In this document: positions 35,572 through 43,628 of the stretch, piece after piece | How the letters are laid out: the number at the start of each line of letters is the position of its first letter | How positions within the stretch are numbered: the stretch's first letter is position 1 | NCBI RefSeq assembly: GCF_902498195.1 | Contig: NZ_CABVIY010000002.1 | Coordinates: 310,001-374,000 of the forward strand | Length of the DNA: 64,000 nt | Direction: 5' to 3' | Origin: Pseudomonas fluorescens | GTDB lineage: Bacteria; Pseudomonadota; Gammaproteobacteria; Pseudomonadales; Pseudomonadaceae | Translations under genes and position numbers: made by a program | The notes under the pieces: generated by a model | What the model was told of the DNA's origin: nothing | The model's database searches: none | What the model saw: the letters and a program-made list of their open reading frames with translations, nothing else

Positions 35572-36444
35572 ATGAGCGGTATCCCGTTTGATCAACGCGA
35601 AGGATGGATCTGGCTCGACGGCGAGTTCGTCGAGTGGTCCCAGGCGCGCCTGCATGTGCTGAGCCACGGCTTGCATTACGCGAGCACGGTGTATGAAGGG
35701 GAGCGTGTCTACAACGGCAAAATCTTCAAGCTGCGCGAGCACACCGGGCGTTTGTATCGCTCGGCGCAGTTGATGGATTTTGCCATCCCGTTTGAACCGG
35801 CCGAACTGGAAGCGGCCAGTCATGAACTGCTGCGACGCAACAACGTGGTCGAGGGTTATCTGCGACCGGTGGCCTGGCGCGGCAGCGAGATGATTTCCAC
35901 CTCGGCGCGTTTCAACCGCGTGCATGTGGCGATTGCCTGCTGGCAATGGCCGAGCTACTTCGACCCGGCGGCGCGCATGGCCGGCATCCGTTTGAAGACG
36001 GCAACGTGGCGCCGCCCGCCACCGGGCAGCAGCCCCTTTGAAGCCAAGGCGTCGGGGCATTACCAGATCGCCACGCTGAGCAAGCACGACGCGGAAAACC
36101 ACGGCTACCACGATGCCTTGATGCTTGACTGGCGCGGCCACGTCGCCGAAGCCACCAGCGCCAACGTGTTCTTCGCCAGGGGGCGGAACCTGTACACGCC
36201 GCTGCCGGATTGTTTCCTCAATGGCATTACCCGTCAGACCGTCATCGAACTGGCCCAGGCCCTGGATTACCAGGTCATCGAAACCACGATTCTGCCGGCG
36301 CAACTGGGCGACTTCGACGAATGTTTCCTGACCGGGACCGCCGCCGAAATCACCCCGGTGCAAAGCATCGACGAGCAGCACTACCGACCGGGCAAGGCCT
36401 GTCGTGAATTGATTGCCGCCTACACCTCAACCGTCAACGCCTGA
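35572..36444 (+). CDS. Class IV aminotransferase (BCAT-like)
   Basis: The 290-residue enzyme matches class IV PLP aminotransferases: K159 in EAKASGHYQ aligns with the IlvE catalytic lysine, and GHVAEATSANVFF (E193) with its conserved Glu. SHGLHYASTVYEGERVYNG and NGITRQTVIELA are also conserved. The family transaminates branched-chain or related amino acids. In a biosynthetic cluster it likely makes or consumes an unusual amino acid. It starts 45 bases after the KamA-like gene; GGGGAGA precedes the ATG. Confidence 0.9.
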   Translation: MSGIPFDQREGWIWLDGEFVEWSQARLHVLSHGLHYASTVYEGERVYNGKIFKLREHTGRLYRSAQLMDFAIPFEPAELEAASHELLRRNNVVEGYLRPVAWRGSEMISTSARFNRVHVAIACWQWPSYFDPAARMAGIRLKTATWRRPPPGSSPFEAKASGHYQIATLSKHDAENHGYHDALMLDWRGHVAEATSANVFFARGRNLYTPLPDCFLNGITRQTVIELAQALDYQVIETTILPAQLGDFDECFLTGTAAEITPVQSIDEQHYRPGKACRELIAAYTSTVNA

Positions 36445-36465
36445 TAAACCGCCAGGAATCTCACC

Positions 36466-37224
36466 ATGTCAGATCAAGGGATTGTTGCGTCTCAACCTTA
36501 CGTTTCGCTGGGCCATCGCCATGAGGAGTTGTCGCGCCGTGGCTGGACGGTGCTGACGCCGGGGGAATTTGCCCACGACGTTGTCGGCACCTTGCATGAG
36601 TTCGGTCCGGTCATTCCGCAGTTCAACGGGCAGACCGCTTTCGCCATCACCCGCAAGCCAGGCTACGAAGACTTGCCGTACTCCCAGAGCATGAACGGCA
36701 TCGGCCCGCACACCGAAGCACCGGTGTATGGCCCGCCACCGCGTTATCTGGCGTTGCATTGCCATCGCCAGGCCACCTGCGGTGGCGGCCATACGGGGCT
36801 GGTGGACGGCTATGAGTTCTTGAAGTCACTGGAGCGCAGTGACCCCGAGCTGCGTGAATGGCTGGATGACACGCCCGTGGAATTCGTTGCAACCGCCAAA
36901 CCCGGCGAACCGGGCCAGCGTCGGGTCAAGGAATACATCCTGACGCCTACCGAGGACGGCGACATTTTCCGCTTCAGCTACAACCAGTTTCACTACGGCG
37001 ATGTGAACCCGTCGAAGGAAGCGTTGCAGCAATCCCTGGTGGCCAACAATGACGCGCCGCTGGCCAGGTTCGCCGTGCTGGGCGAAGCGTATTTCGTCGA
37101 GCACAACGTTCCGGTGCTGATTCCCGACGGCTGCCTGCTGATTTGGGACAACTGGCGCATGATTCACGCGCGCAGCCGATACACTGACCCGGCGCGAAAC
37201 CTGACCCGCTACTGGCTGGCCTGA
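36466..37224 (+). CDS. TauD/TfdA-type Fe(II)/2-oxoglutarate dioxygenase
   Basis: The 252-residue protein shows the 2-His-1-carboxylate facial triad: H82-T-E84 in GIGPHTEAP, and H234 in WRMIHARSRY, with R248 (NLTRYW) or R244 to bind 2-oxoglutarate. The Glu in place of Asp is seen in clavaminate synthase and arginine or asparagine beta-hydroxylases. It probably hydroxylates, desaturates or cyclises an amino-acid-derived intermediate. It lies 21 bases after the aminotransferase gene. Confidence 0.87.
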   Translation: MSDQGIVASQPYVSLGHRHEELSRRGWTVLTPGEFAHDVVGTLHEFGPVIPQFNGQTAFAITRKPGYEDLPYSQSMNGIGPHTEAPVYGPPPRYLALHCHRQATCGGGHTGLVDGYEFLKSLERSDPELREWLDDTPVEFVATAKPGEPGQRRVKEYILTPTEDGDIFRFSYNQFHYGDVNPSKEALQQSLVANNDAPLARFAVLGEAYFVEHNVPVLIPDGCLLIWDNWRMIHARSRYTDPARNLTRYWLA

Positions 37225-37288
37225 ATCTTCCGTCCCTTATTCCATCGGCGTACCCCTGAGCGGGTACGCGTCCAACAGGTATCGCGTC

Positions 37289-38248
37289 ATGCAAACAGCA
37301 ATCGAGATCGCCAAGGTCGATCATCAACTGATCGTGCGGCTCAATCAGGCATGGACCCGGCGCGCCACGGTGTGCTCGCCGGACAAGGCATCGGCCCTGG
37401 AGGTATTCGACCCGGCGCGTCCGGACTATCCGGAGTGCATGGTGCCGTTTTTTCACCACCCCAAATTCCAGGCCCTGAGCGATGAGCTCAAGAGCAGCGT
37501 GGTGACCTGGGGCTGGATCGGCTACAACCTGCGCACCGTCACCGCCGAGGAGCACGTGGTCAATCCGGCGTTGAGCGTCATTGCCAATCAGTACCTTGGC
37601 AAGGACGACTGGCACTTTCGCGAGGCCATGCAGCAGACCTTGATCGACGAGCACTACCACACGCTCATGCACCTGCGGGCGATCGAACGGACCAAGCTTG
37701 AGCGGGCGCTGGATCAGGATCTGGACTTGCCGCCATCAGTGACCTACCTGCGTCTGCTGGCCCTGCGCGAAACACTGACCGAGCAATGGCAGAAAGACCT
37801 GGCGGCGATCACTTTTGCAGTGGTGGCCGAGATCAGCGTCAACGCGTACCTGGATCTGTTGGCCGATGACCAGAGCATCCAGCCGCAAAACAGTCGCGTG
37901 GCGCAAATGCACAACCGCGACGAATACGCCCACAGCAAGGTGCTGGCCGAGGTGGCGAAGGTCATGTACGGCAACATGCAGCCTGTCCAGCGGGAATTTT
38001 TCGCACGCAATTTGTCGGTGGCGCTGAGTGCCTTTGTCGCGCAGGACTACTCGATGTGGGAAGCGATCCTGACGCAGCTTGGGGTGGCGGACGCCGCACT
38101 GATCATTGCCGACACCCGCGAGAGCAACAAGAACGCGACGATCATGCGCGACTACAGCGGCCTGCATAAATTGGCGCAGGACCTGGGCATCAGCGAGCAG
38201 ATTGACTTCGATTTTCGTCCGACCATGAACGCCAACGCGGCGGCGTGA
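37289..38248 (+). CDS. AurF-type diiron oxygenase
   Basis: The 319-residue helical protein has both halves of the non-haem diiron site. E88 and D120-E121-x-x-H124 give E-X31-DE-x-x-H, and E181 and D211-E212-x-x-H215 give E-X29-DE-x-x-H. These fit the E-X28-37-DE-x-x-H pattern of AurF, the p-aminobenzoate N-oxygenase. AurF-like enzymes oxidise amines to hydroxylamine, nitroso or nitro groups. By inference, the cluster product may contain an N-O or N-N function. It starts 64 bases after the dioxygenase gene. Confidence 0.87.
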   Translation: MQTAIEIAKVDHQLIVRLNQAWTRRATVCSPDKASALEVFDPARPDYPECMVPFFHHPKFQALSDELKSSVVTWGWIGYNLRTVTAEEHVVNPALSVIANQYLGKDDWHFREAMQQTLIDEHYHTLMHLRAIERTKLERALDQDLDLPPSVTYLRLLALRETLTEQWQKDLAAITFAVVAEISVNAYLDLLADDQSIQPQNSRVAQMHNRDEYAHSKVLAEVAKVMYGNMQPVQREFFARNLSVALSAFVAQDYSMWEAILTQLGVADAALIIADTRESNKNATIMRDYSGLHKLAQDLGISEQIDFDFRPTMNANAAA

Positions 38249-38263
38249 ATCCGGGAGGTGTGC

Positions 38264-39064
38264 ATGTCTGTTCCTGTGTACGAAGTGTTCGCCATCCGTG
38301 TCGGCGCCAATGCCCAGCGCACCGCCCGGGAGAACTTCCTCTACGACGCCTGCTGCGGTGATCCGAATGCGCCGATGCCGCTGGACTATTACTTCTGGGT
38401 GATCCGCAACGGGCACACGGTGATTGTCGTCGACACCTGTTTTCAGCCGGCCACGGCGGATCGGCGCAACCGGCAGATGTATCGTTTGCCGGAAGATTCC
38501 CTGCGGCAACTGGACATCGATCCGGCGCAGGTCGAGCAACTGATCCTGACCCATTTGCACTGGGACCATGCCGGCAACCTGGGGTTGTTTCCCAAGGCGA
38601 CGGTGCATCTGCAGGAGGCGGAATTGCGTTTTTGCACCGGGCCGAAAATGGCCCATCGCACGGTGAATAAAACCTACGAGGTCGAAGACGTGATGTCGGC
38701 CCTGCCGCCGCTGTTCGAAGGGCGCATGCGCTTGCACCGTGGCACCGCCGAAGTGCTGCCCGGCGTCACGCTGCATGGGGTGGGCGGGCACACGCCCGGT
38801 AGCCAGGTGGTGCGGGTCAACACCGAGCGCGGCTGGATCGTGCTGGCGTCGGATGCCGCGCACCTGTGGGTCAACATTCGCCAGCGCAGTCCGTTTCCGA
38901 TCCTCGATGACATGGCGCAAACCCTTGAAGCCTTCAGCGAAATCGAGCGCCTGGCCGACAGCGAAGACCACGTCATCCCCGGCCACGACCCGCTGATCGC
39001 CGAGCGCTTTCCGCATTGGAATGATGACCCCCATATCATCTGCCTGCACTTGCCCCCCCTTTAA
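38264..39064 (+). CDS. Metallo-beta-lactamase-fold hydrolase
   Basis: The 266-residue protein carries H97-L-H99-W-D101-H102, H176 (GGHTPGS), D197 (ASDAAH) and H241 (IPGHDP), the full dinuclear zinc set of AHL-lactonase-like enzymes. ATG at 38264 has GGGAGG 5 bases upstream; GTG at 38258 would overlap that site. It may hydrolyse a lactone, ester or lactam, either as a biosynthetic step or for self-protection. It is the last gene of the run; a REP element follows directly. Confidence 0.87.
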   Translation: MSVPVYEVFAIRVGANAQRTARENFLYDACCGDPNAPMPLDYYFWVIRNGHTVIVVDTCFQPATADRRNRQMYRLPEDSLRQLDIDPAQVEQLILTHLHWDHAGNLGLFPKATVHLQEAELRFCTGPKMAHRTVNKTYEVEDVMSALPPLFEGRMRLHRGTAEVLPGVTLHGVGGHTPGSQVVRVNTERGWIVLASDAAHLWVNIRQRSPFPILDDMAQTLEAFSEIERLADSEDHVIPGHDPLIAERFPHWNDDPHIICLHLPPL

Positions 39065-39067
39065 ATC

Positions 39068-39150
39068 CCTGTAGGAGCTGCCGAAGGCTGCGATCTTTTG
39101 ATTTTGAATTTGAAGATCAAAAAATCGCAGCCTTCGGCAGCTCCTACAGG
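39068..39150. repeat. REP-type palindrome, family B
   Basis: Arms CCTGTAGGAGCTGCCGAAGG... from 39068 and the inverse ending at 39150 pair almost perfectly. It sits between the convergent hydrolase and mocR genes, with the stops 4 and 8 bases away. Confidence 0.9.
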
Positions 39151-39157
39151 GGATGTG

Positions 39158-40588
39158 TCAGCGTTGGGTCTTGAGGATCTGGCCGAGGGTCTGCAATGCC
39201 TCATCAATCCTCGGCGAATACGGCGCTCCACACCCAATGCGCACAAAGTGATCGAACCGTTTGGAATTGGAAAAAATCCCCCCCGGTGAAATCTGGATGC
39301 CGACGTTCAAGGCCTCATGAAACAGCACCATGGACGAACACTCGTGGGGCAGTTCCACCCACAGCAACGTCCCGCCCTGGGGAGCGGTCACGCTCGTGCC
39401 TTCGGGAAAGTGGCGCAAGATCGCCGCGCTCATCTGCTGGCGCTGTTGCGTCAGGGTTTTGCGCAAACGACGCAGGTAGCGTTCGTAGGACGGTGTGCCC
39501 ATGAACGCACTGACCGCCCGTTGCGATAACGCTTCGCAGCCACGGGACTGAGTGTGCTTGAGCATTTCCACGCGGTCGTGCCATTTGCCGGCGCTGATCC
39601 AGCCCAGGCGCATGCCCGGTGCCAGGGTTTTGTTCAGCGAGGCGCAATAGATCAGGTTGTCGTCGCGGTCCCAATGCTTGAGCGTGGACAACGGTTGCTC
39701 GGTGTCCACCAGGTCGCCATAGGTGTCGTCCTCGATCAGCACGGTGTCGTGCGCGGCACACAGTTGCACCAGCCGCGCCTTGTTGGCGTCGGGCATGATG
39801 CTGCCCAAGGGGTTGTGCAGGTTGGGAATGACGATCAGGGCCGTGATCCGCTCCGGACCTTGCAGCAACTGTTCGAGGGCCGCCAGGTTGATCCCGCCGT
39901 GGCTCGATGCGGGGACTTCCAGCACCCGCAGGTTCAGGCTTTCGAGGATTTGCAGCAACCCGTAGAAGGTCGGCGATTCCACGGCCACCGTATCGCCCGG
40001 TTGGGTCACTGCACGCAAGGCCAGGTTGATCGCTTCGGTTGCGCCGTTGGTGATCACGATGCGCTCGGCGCTCAGTTGGGTCTTGGCGTTCAGCGCCCGG
40101 CGGGCAAGCAGATGGCGCAACGCGATGTTGCCGCCAGTCGGGCTGGTGGTGCCGAACAGCTGCGGGTCCTGGCGCAGCGCCTTGATCATGTTGTCCTGCA
40201 GGGTCTTGAGCGGATACAGCGCCGGCGCACAGTAGGCGCTGGCGAAGTTGACCTTGATCGTCGCCCGTTGACTGGCCTTGAGCACCGATGACACCTGTTC
40301 GTGAATGCCGACATAAACGCCGGTATCCAGAGTTGGGGGGAGCGGAGGAAGGGCAGGTTTGGCCGGCGTGTCGGGCTGGCGAATGTAGTTGCCGGAGCGT
40401 GGCCGCGCTTCCAGCACGCCGTAGTCTTCGAGCTCGCGGCAGACCTGCACCGCGGTCGACAGGCTGACCGCATGTTTCTCCATCATCAGCCGAATCGAAG
40501 GAAAGCGCTCACCGGTTTTCAGGGTGCCGCTGCGGATGGCGTCCAGGTAATGGTTGGCCAACTGACGGTATAAAGGGGTCGTGTTCAT
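39158..40588 (-). CDS. Second MocR-type regulator
   Basis: The 476-residue protein has a GntR winged helix (about 8-75; GERFPSIRLMMEKHAVSLSTAVQVCRELEDYGVLEARPRSGNYI). Its aminotransferase-fold domain has NLHNPLGSIM, IEDDTYGDL and the PLP lysine in CASLNKTLAPGMRLGWI. It is convergent to the biosynthetic gene run and so brackets it together with the regulator at 28213. A perfect inverted repeat directly before its start suggests autoregulation. Whether it controls the cluster is unproven. Confidence 0.87.
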   Translation of the reverse strand: MNTTPLYRQLANHYLDAIRSGTLKTGERFPSIRLMMEKHAVSLSTAVQVCRELEDYGVLEARPRSGNYIRQPDTPAKPALPPLPPTLDTGVYVGIHEQVSSVLKASQRATIKVNFASAYCAPALYPLKTLQDNMIKALRQDPQLFGTTSPTGGNIALRHLLARRALNAKTQLSAERIVITNGATEAINLALRAVTQPGDTVAVESPTFYGLLQILESLNLRVLEVPASSHGGINLAALEQLLQGPERITALIVIPNLHNPLGSIMPDANKARLVQLCAAHDTVLIEDDTYGDLVDTEQPLSTLKHWDRDDNLIYCASLNKTLAPGMRLGWISAGKWHDRVEMLKHTQSRGCEALSQRAVSAFMGTPSYERYLRRLRKTLTQQRQQMSAAILRHFPEGTSVTAPQGGTLLWVELPHECSSMVLFHEALNVGIQISPGGIFSNSKRFDHFVRIGCGAPYSPRIDEALQTLGQILKTQR

Positions 40589-40590
40589 GG

Positions 40591-40619
40591 TGACCTCAGC
40601 AGTCGCACCACTGAGGTCA
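40591..40619. promoter_or_regulatory. Perfect inverted repeat before the second mocR gene
   Basis: TGACCTCAG (40591-40599) and CTGAGGTCA (40611-40619) are exact inverse arms around 11 bases, ending 2 bases before the ATG on the minus strand. It could be an operator or an mRNA hairpin hiding the ribosome site. Confidence 0.5.
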
Positions 40620-40755
40620 GAGGCTGGACGGTGAGATGGCGCTCCACGACCTAGTTCAGAGCAGGCGGCCCCGTGGTGCTGGTGGGTGAAGGGACGTGTT
40701 GTGTTGTCGTGGATACTGGAAGAGTAATCGCGGATTTGCCCGAATCACGGGCAAT

Positions 40756-40787
40756 AAAAAGCCCCGCACTGGGGCGGGGCTTTTTTT
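40756..40787. terminator. Terminator-like hairpin followed by T7G10
   Basis: AAAAAGCCCCGC pairs with GCGGGGCTTTTT. It is followed by a run of ten G (40788-40797). No gene lies directly upstream on the plus strand; the hairpin may mark an old gene end or an untranslated RNA end. With the repeats at 40591 and 40829, it is the only recognisable content of the 331-base gap 40589-40919. Confidence 0.6.
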
Positions 40788-40828
40788 GGGGGGGGGGCAG
40801 CAACCTCGATCAGGTCACCTGACCCTCA

Positions 40829-40904
40829 GTAGGCGCTGCCGCAGGCTGCGATCTTTTGATTTTGCTTTTCAAGATCAAAAGATCGCAGCCTGCGGCAGCT
40901 CCTA
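40829..40904. repeat. REP-type palindrome, family B
   Basis: Arms 40829-40860 and 40873-40904 pair with one or two mismatches and carry the GCTGCCGCAGGCTGCGATC core. It lies 15 bases past the stop of the hypothetical gene at 40920. Confidence 0.88.
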
Positions 40905-40919
40905 CAGGAGGGGCATGGA

Positions 40920-41624
40920 TTACTGCGCGGCGATGCTGTAGCCGTCGAACGCGGTCTGCTGTTGCAGGGCGGTGATGATGTTCTTGCGGTTGGCGGCTTG
41001 TTCGGCGCCGCTGTTGTCGATGAAGGTTTCGCTTTCCAGCTCGGCTTCCTCGCCTTCGCCAACGAAGGTGAAACCGAGGAATTCCAGGGCTTCGCGATCA
41101 ACGTTCAGGCGCGAGCGCGGTGTGCGCAGCGGCAGGGTGACGCTGATGCCGTCCTTGCTGATGGTGAACACTTCGGCTTCTTTCTTGGCCCGTGCCGCCT
41201 TGGTCTTGCCGCCGCTCGGGTTGCTGATCGCCTGGTGGGTCTGGTTCAGCACCTTGAGCGCCAGGCCGTAGACGATTTCCTGAAACGCCGGATCGTCCTT
41301 GAAGCTGGACAGGATGCGGCTGATCGGGAACTTGCTGCTCAGGTCTTCCAGGGCGGCGATGTCGGCGGCCTCGGCATCCTTGAGTTGCTTGAGCTGGCCC
41401 ATCAGTTCATAGGCCTTGTCATCGTCGAAGCTGTCATGTGCCTGGCGGATCGCGACGCGCAGCTCGCGGATCTGGTCGCTTTCGCGGCTGGACTGGAAAG
41501 CGTCCAGCACCATCTCGCTGATGGTTTTCGCCTGGGAAACGTGTTGTGAAAGATTGATGGAGTTTTCGTATTCCGCTTTGGACGACAGGGTGACTACGGA
41601 TTCAGCGGTGTTGGAATCGGACAT
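40920..41624 (-). CDS. Hypothetical cytoplasmic protein with helical N-terminus
   Basis: The 234-residue protein (start ATG 41622-41624) has no signal peptide or membrane helix. Residues 1-110 are acidic and helical with heptad-like spacing (AYELMGQLKQLKDAEAADIAALEDLSSKF). A basic linker follows (SGGKTKAARAKKEAEVF), then a C-terminal region with VTLPLRTPRSRLNVDREALEFLGFTFVGEGEEAEL. No family is recognised. The frame is open upstream to 41720, but the sequence there is not protein-like. It is monocistronic, with REP elements on both sides. Confidence 0.7.
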   Translation of the reverse strand: MSDSNTAESVVTLSSKAEYENSINLSQHVSQAKTISEMVLDAFQSSRESDQIRELRVAIRQAHDSFDDDKAYELMGQLKQLKDAEAADIAALEDLSSKFPISRILSSFKDDPAFQEIVYGLALKVLNQTHQAISNPSGGKTKAARAKKEAEVFTISKDGISVTLPLRTPRSRLNVDREALEFLGFTFVGEGEEAELESETFIDNSGAEQAANRKNIITALQQQTAFDGYSIAAQ

Positions 41625-41753
41625 TGAAATTTCACTACTTCTTTGAGCTTGAATAGAGGCGAGAAAGCTTGGGGGCTTTTTCAGGCCGACTAATCTATTG
41701 GACCGGGGCGGCGTTGTCACGGCCCAACGGGCGGCTGGTCATGTTTTTGCCTC

Positions 41754-41855
41754 CTGTAGGAGCGAGCACGCTCGCGATGAACGCCCGGACACCGCGGGGT
41801 GTCAGGCTGCCGGCGTTATCGTTGACGTCCATCGCGAGCGTGCTCGCTCCTACAG
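41754..41855. repeat. REPIN, family C
   Basis: CTGTAGGAGCGAGCACGCTC from 41754 pairs with the inverse ending at 41855. The interior segment CGTTATCGTTGACGTCCATC is shared, inverted, with the element at 58084-58185, so the whole unit and not only the ends is conserved. Confidence 0.88.
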
Positions 41856-41861
41856 AAAAAC

Positions 41862-41899
41862 AAAAAAGCCCCGCGTTCTTGACGAAGCGGGGCTTTTTA
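41862..41899. terminator. Bidirectional intrinsic terminator after the ABC operon
   Basis: AAAAAAGCCCCGC pairs with GCGGGGCTTTTTAT around 12 bases, 12 bases past the stop of the permease gene at 41911. Confidence 0.85.
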
Positions 41900-41910
41900 T
41901 TGGGACATGC

Positions 41911-42738
41911 CTACGGATGCAACAGCTTCTGCGCCCGTTTATCCGCCAGATGCTGCACCACCAGCCGCCCGATCAACACCAGCAGGGTCAGCGAGATCAA
42001 CAGCACCGAAATCGCCGCGACGCTTGGGTCGACGTTATCGCGCAGGCCGCTCCAGATGCGTTTGGGCAGGGTGTCGACGTTGACGCTGGTGATGAACAGT
42101 GTCACCGCCACTTCTTCCCACGACAGGGCAAAACCCAAGAGCGCGGTGGAGGCCAGGCCCAGTTTCAGGTTCGGCAGGATCACCATGAAGGTGGTCTGCA
42201 TCAGGCTGGCGCCGAGGTTGCGCGAGGCCAGTTCGATGCGTCGGTCAATCTGGCTGAGGGCAACCAGCATGGTCACCACGCCATACGGCACCACCATTAT
42301 CACGTGGGCAATTACGACGCCGGTCAGGGTGTCGTAGCCCATGCCCGGGGCGAAGCGGCCGAGCCTGGTTTCCATGAAGTACAGCACCAGCGCGGAAATC
42401 ACCGGCGGAATCGCCATCGGCAACAGCACCAGGCCGATCAGCGCCGTGGCCAGTTTCGAGCGCATGTACCAGATGCCGAGGCTGAAGCTGGCGGCCAGCA
42501 GCGTGGCGATGACGCTGGTGGCGAAGGCGATGGTCAGGCTCTGGCTGATGGCGTGGAACCAGTCAGGGTTGCTGACCAGCGCCTCGTAGTGGCGCAACGA
42601 CCAGTTGCCCTCGGGCATCGACAGGAAGCGCTTGCTGGTGAACGACACCGGAATGACTGTCAGCAGCGGGAACAGCATGAAGGCCATGGCGACCACGGCC
42701 AGCAGCCGGGTGCTCAGGCTTGTGCGATGAGTATTCAT
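41911..42738 (-). CDS. Polyamine-type ABC transporter permease (PotC-like)
   Basis: The 275-residue protein has six membrane helices and the permease EAA loop (ELASRNLGASLMQTTFMVILP, about 160-180) that contacts the ATPase. It resembles PotC/PotI. It starts 7 bases after the partner permease on the same strand and ends the four-gene operon ATPase, binding protein, permease, permease. Confidence 0.88.
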   Translation of the reverse strand: MNTHRTSLSTRLLAVVAMAFMLFPLLTVIPVSFTSKRFLSMPEGNWSLRHYEALVSNPDWFHAISQSLTIAFATSVIATLLAASFSLGIWYMRSKLATALIGLVLLPMAIPPVISALVLYFMETRLGRFAPGMGYDTLTGVVIAHVIMVVPYGVVTMLVALSQIDRRIELASRNLGASLMQTTFMVILPNLKLGLASTALLGFALSWEEVAVTLFITSVNVDTLPKRIWSGLRDNVDPSVAAISVLLISLTLLVLIGRLVVQHLADKRAQKLLHP

Positions 42739-42745
42739 AGTTGTC

Positions 42746-43618
42746 TCAGCCTACCAGTCGGTTCACGCGGGTCATTTTCAGCAGCACCCAGATCAGCGCG
42801 CTGACCAGGGCCAGCAGCACCACGCTCAGTGCAGCCCCCAGGCCCCAGTTGCTGGTCTGGAACATTTGCAGGAACACGTACTCGGCGATCATCACCGTTT
42901 GCCCGCCACCCAGCAGCACCGGGGTGATGAAGAAGCCCAGGCAGAACACGAAGACCATGATGAACGCACCGAGCATGCCCGGGACGGTCTGCGGCAGCAG
43001 CACTTGCCAAAAGGTGCGCAGGGCGCCGGCACCCAGGCCGCGAGAGGCCATGAGCACGCGCGAGTCCAGTTGGCGCATGGTCGACAGCAGCGGGAACACC
43101 GCGTACGGGATCATCACGTGGAGCATGCCGATGACCACGCCGATTTCATTGCGGCTCAATTGCAGCGGTTGATCGATCAGGCCCATGCCCATCAGGCCGT
43201 TGTTGAGCACACCATTGCTGCGCAGGGCGATCAGCCAGCCGAAGGCGCGCACCAGCACGGAAATCCAGAACGGAATGAAGATGCAGATCTCCACCACCCG
43301 TTGCCAGAACGGCGGGCTGAACACCCAGCAGTACGCCAGCAGATAGCCAATTGCCAAGGCCAGGCAACTGACCGTCATGCACAGGCGCAAGGTGCGCCAG
43401 AGCATGTCGTGGATCGCCGGGTCAGTGGCGATGCGCTGGTATTGCTCGATGCCGGGGGTCGGCAGCGAAAAGCTCCAGCCGACCACGCCGAGAAACGGCA
43501 GCACGTAGAAAACCAGCAGCAACACCGGCAGCGGGAACAGCAGCAAGCCACGTTCCAGGCCCGGCGAACCGAACCGGGCCTTGGGCTTGCTCAGGGTGGA
43601 CGTCATTGTGATGGTCAT
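42746..43618 (-). CDS. Polyamine-type ABC transporter permease (PotB-like)
   Basis: The 290-residue protein has six membrane helices and an EAA loop reading LMASRGLGAGALRTFWQVLLPQTVPG. It pairs with the PotC-like subunit to form the channel. It starts 10 bases after the binding-protein stop. The N-terminal tail (LSKPKARFGSPGLERG) is a usual cytoplasmic lead of this group. Confidence 0.88.
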   Translation of the reverse strand: MTITMTSTLSKPKARFGSPGLERGLLLFPLPVLLLVFYVLPFLGVVGWSFSLPTPGIEQYQRIATDPAIHDMLWRTLRLCMTVSCLALAIGYLLAYCWVFSPPFWQRVVEICIFIPFWISVLVRAFGWLIALRSNGVLNNGLMGMGLIDQPLQLSRNEIGVVIGMLHVMIPYAVFPLLSTMRQLDSRVLMASRGLGAGALRTFWQVLLPQTVPGMLGAFIMVFVFCLGFFITPVLLGGGQTVMIAEYVFLQMFQTSNWGLGAALSVVLLALVSALIWVLLKMTRVNRLVG

Positions 43619-43628
43619 GATCGATGGC

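Noticed and set aside
34246..36381. 711-codon open frame antisense to the KamA and aminotransferase genes
   Set aside because: It crosses two well-supported genes on the other strand and reads as low-complexity Arg/Gln/His sequence.
28213..40588. Whether the cluster could be mangotoxin/leudiazen, azomycin or AMB-type
   Set aside because: As I recall them, those pathways have NRPS, Rieske oxygenase or other defining genes that are absent here; only the AurF-type enzyme is shared with some.
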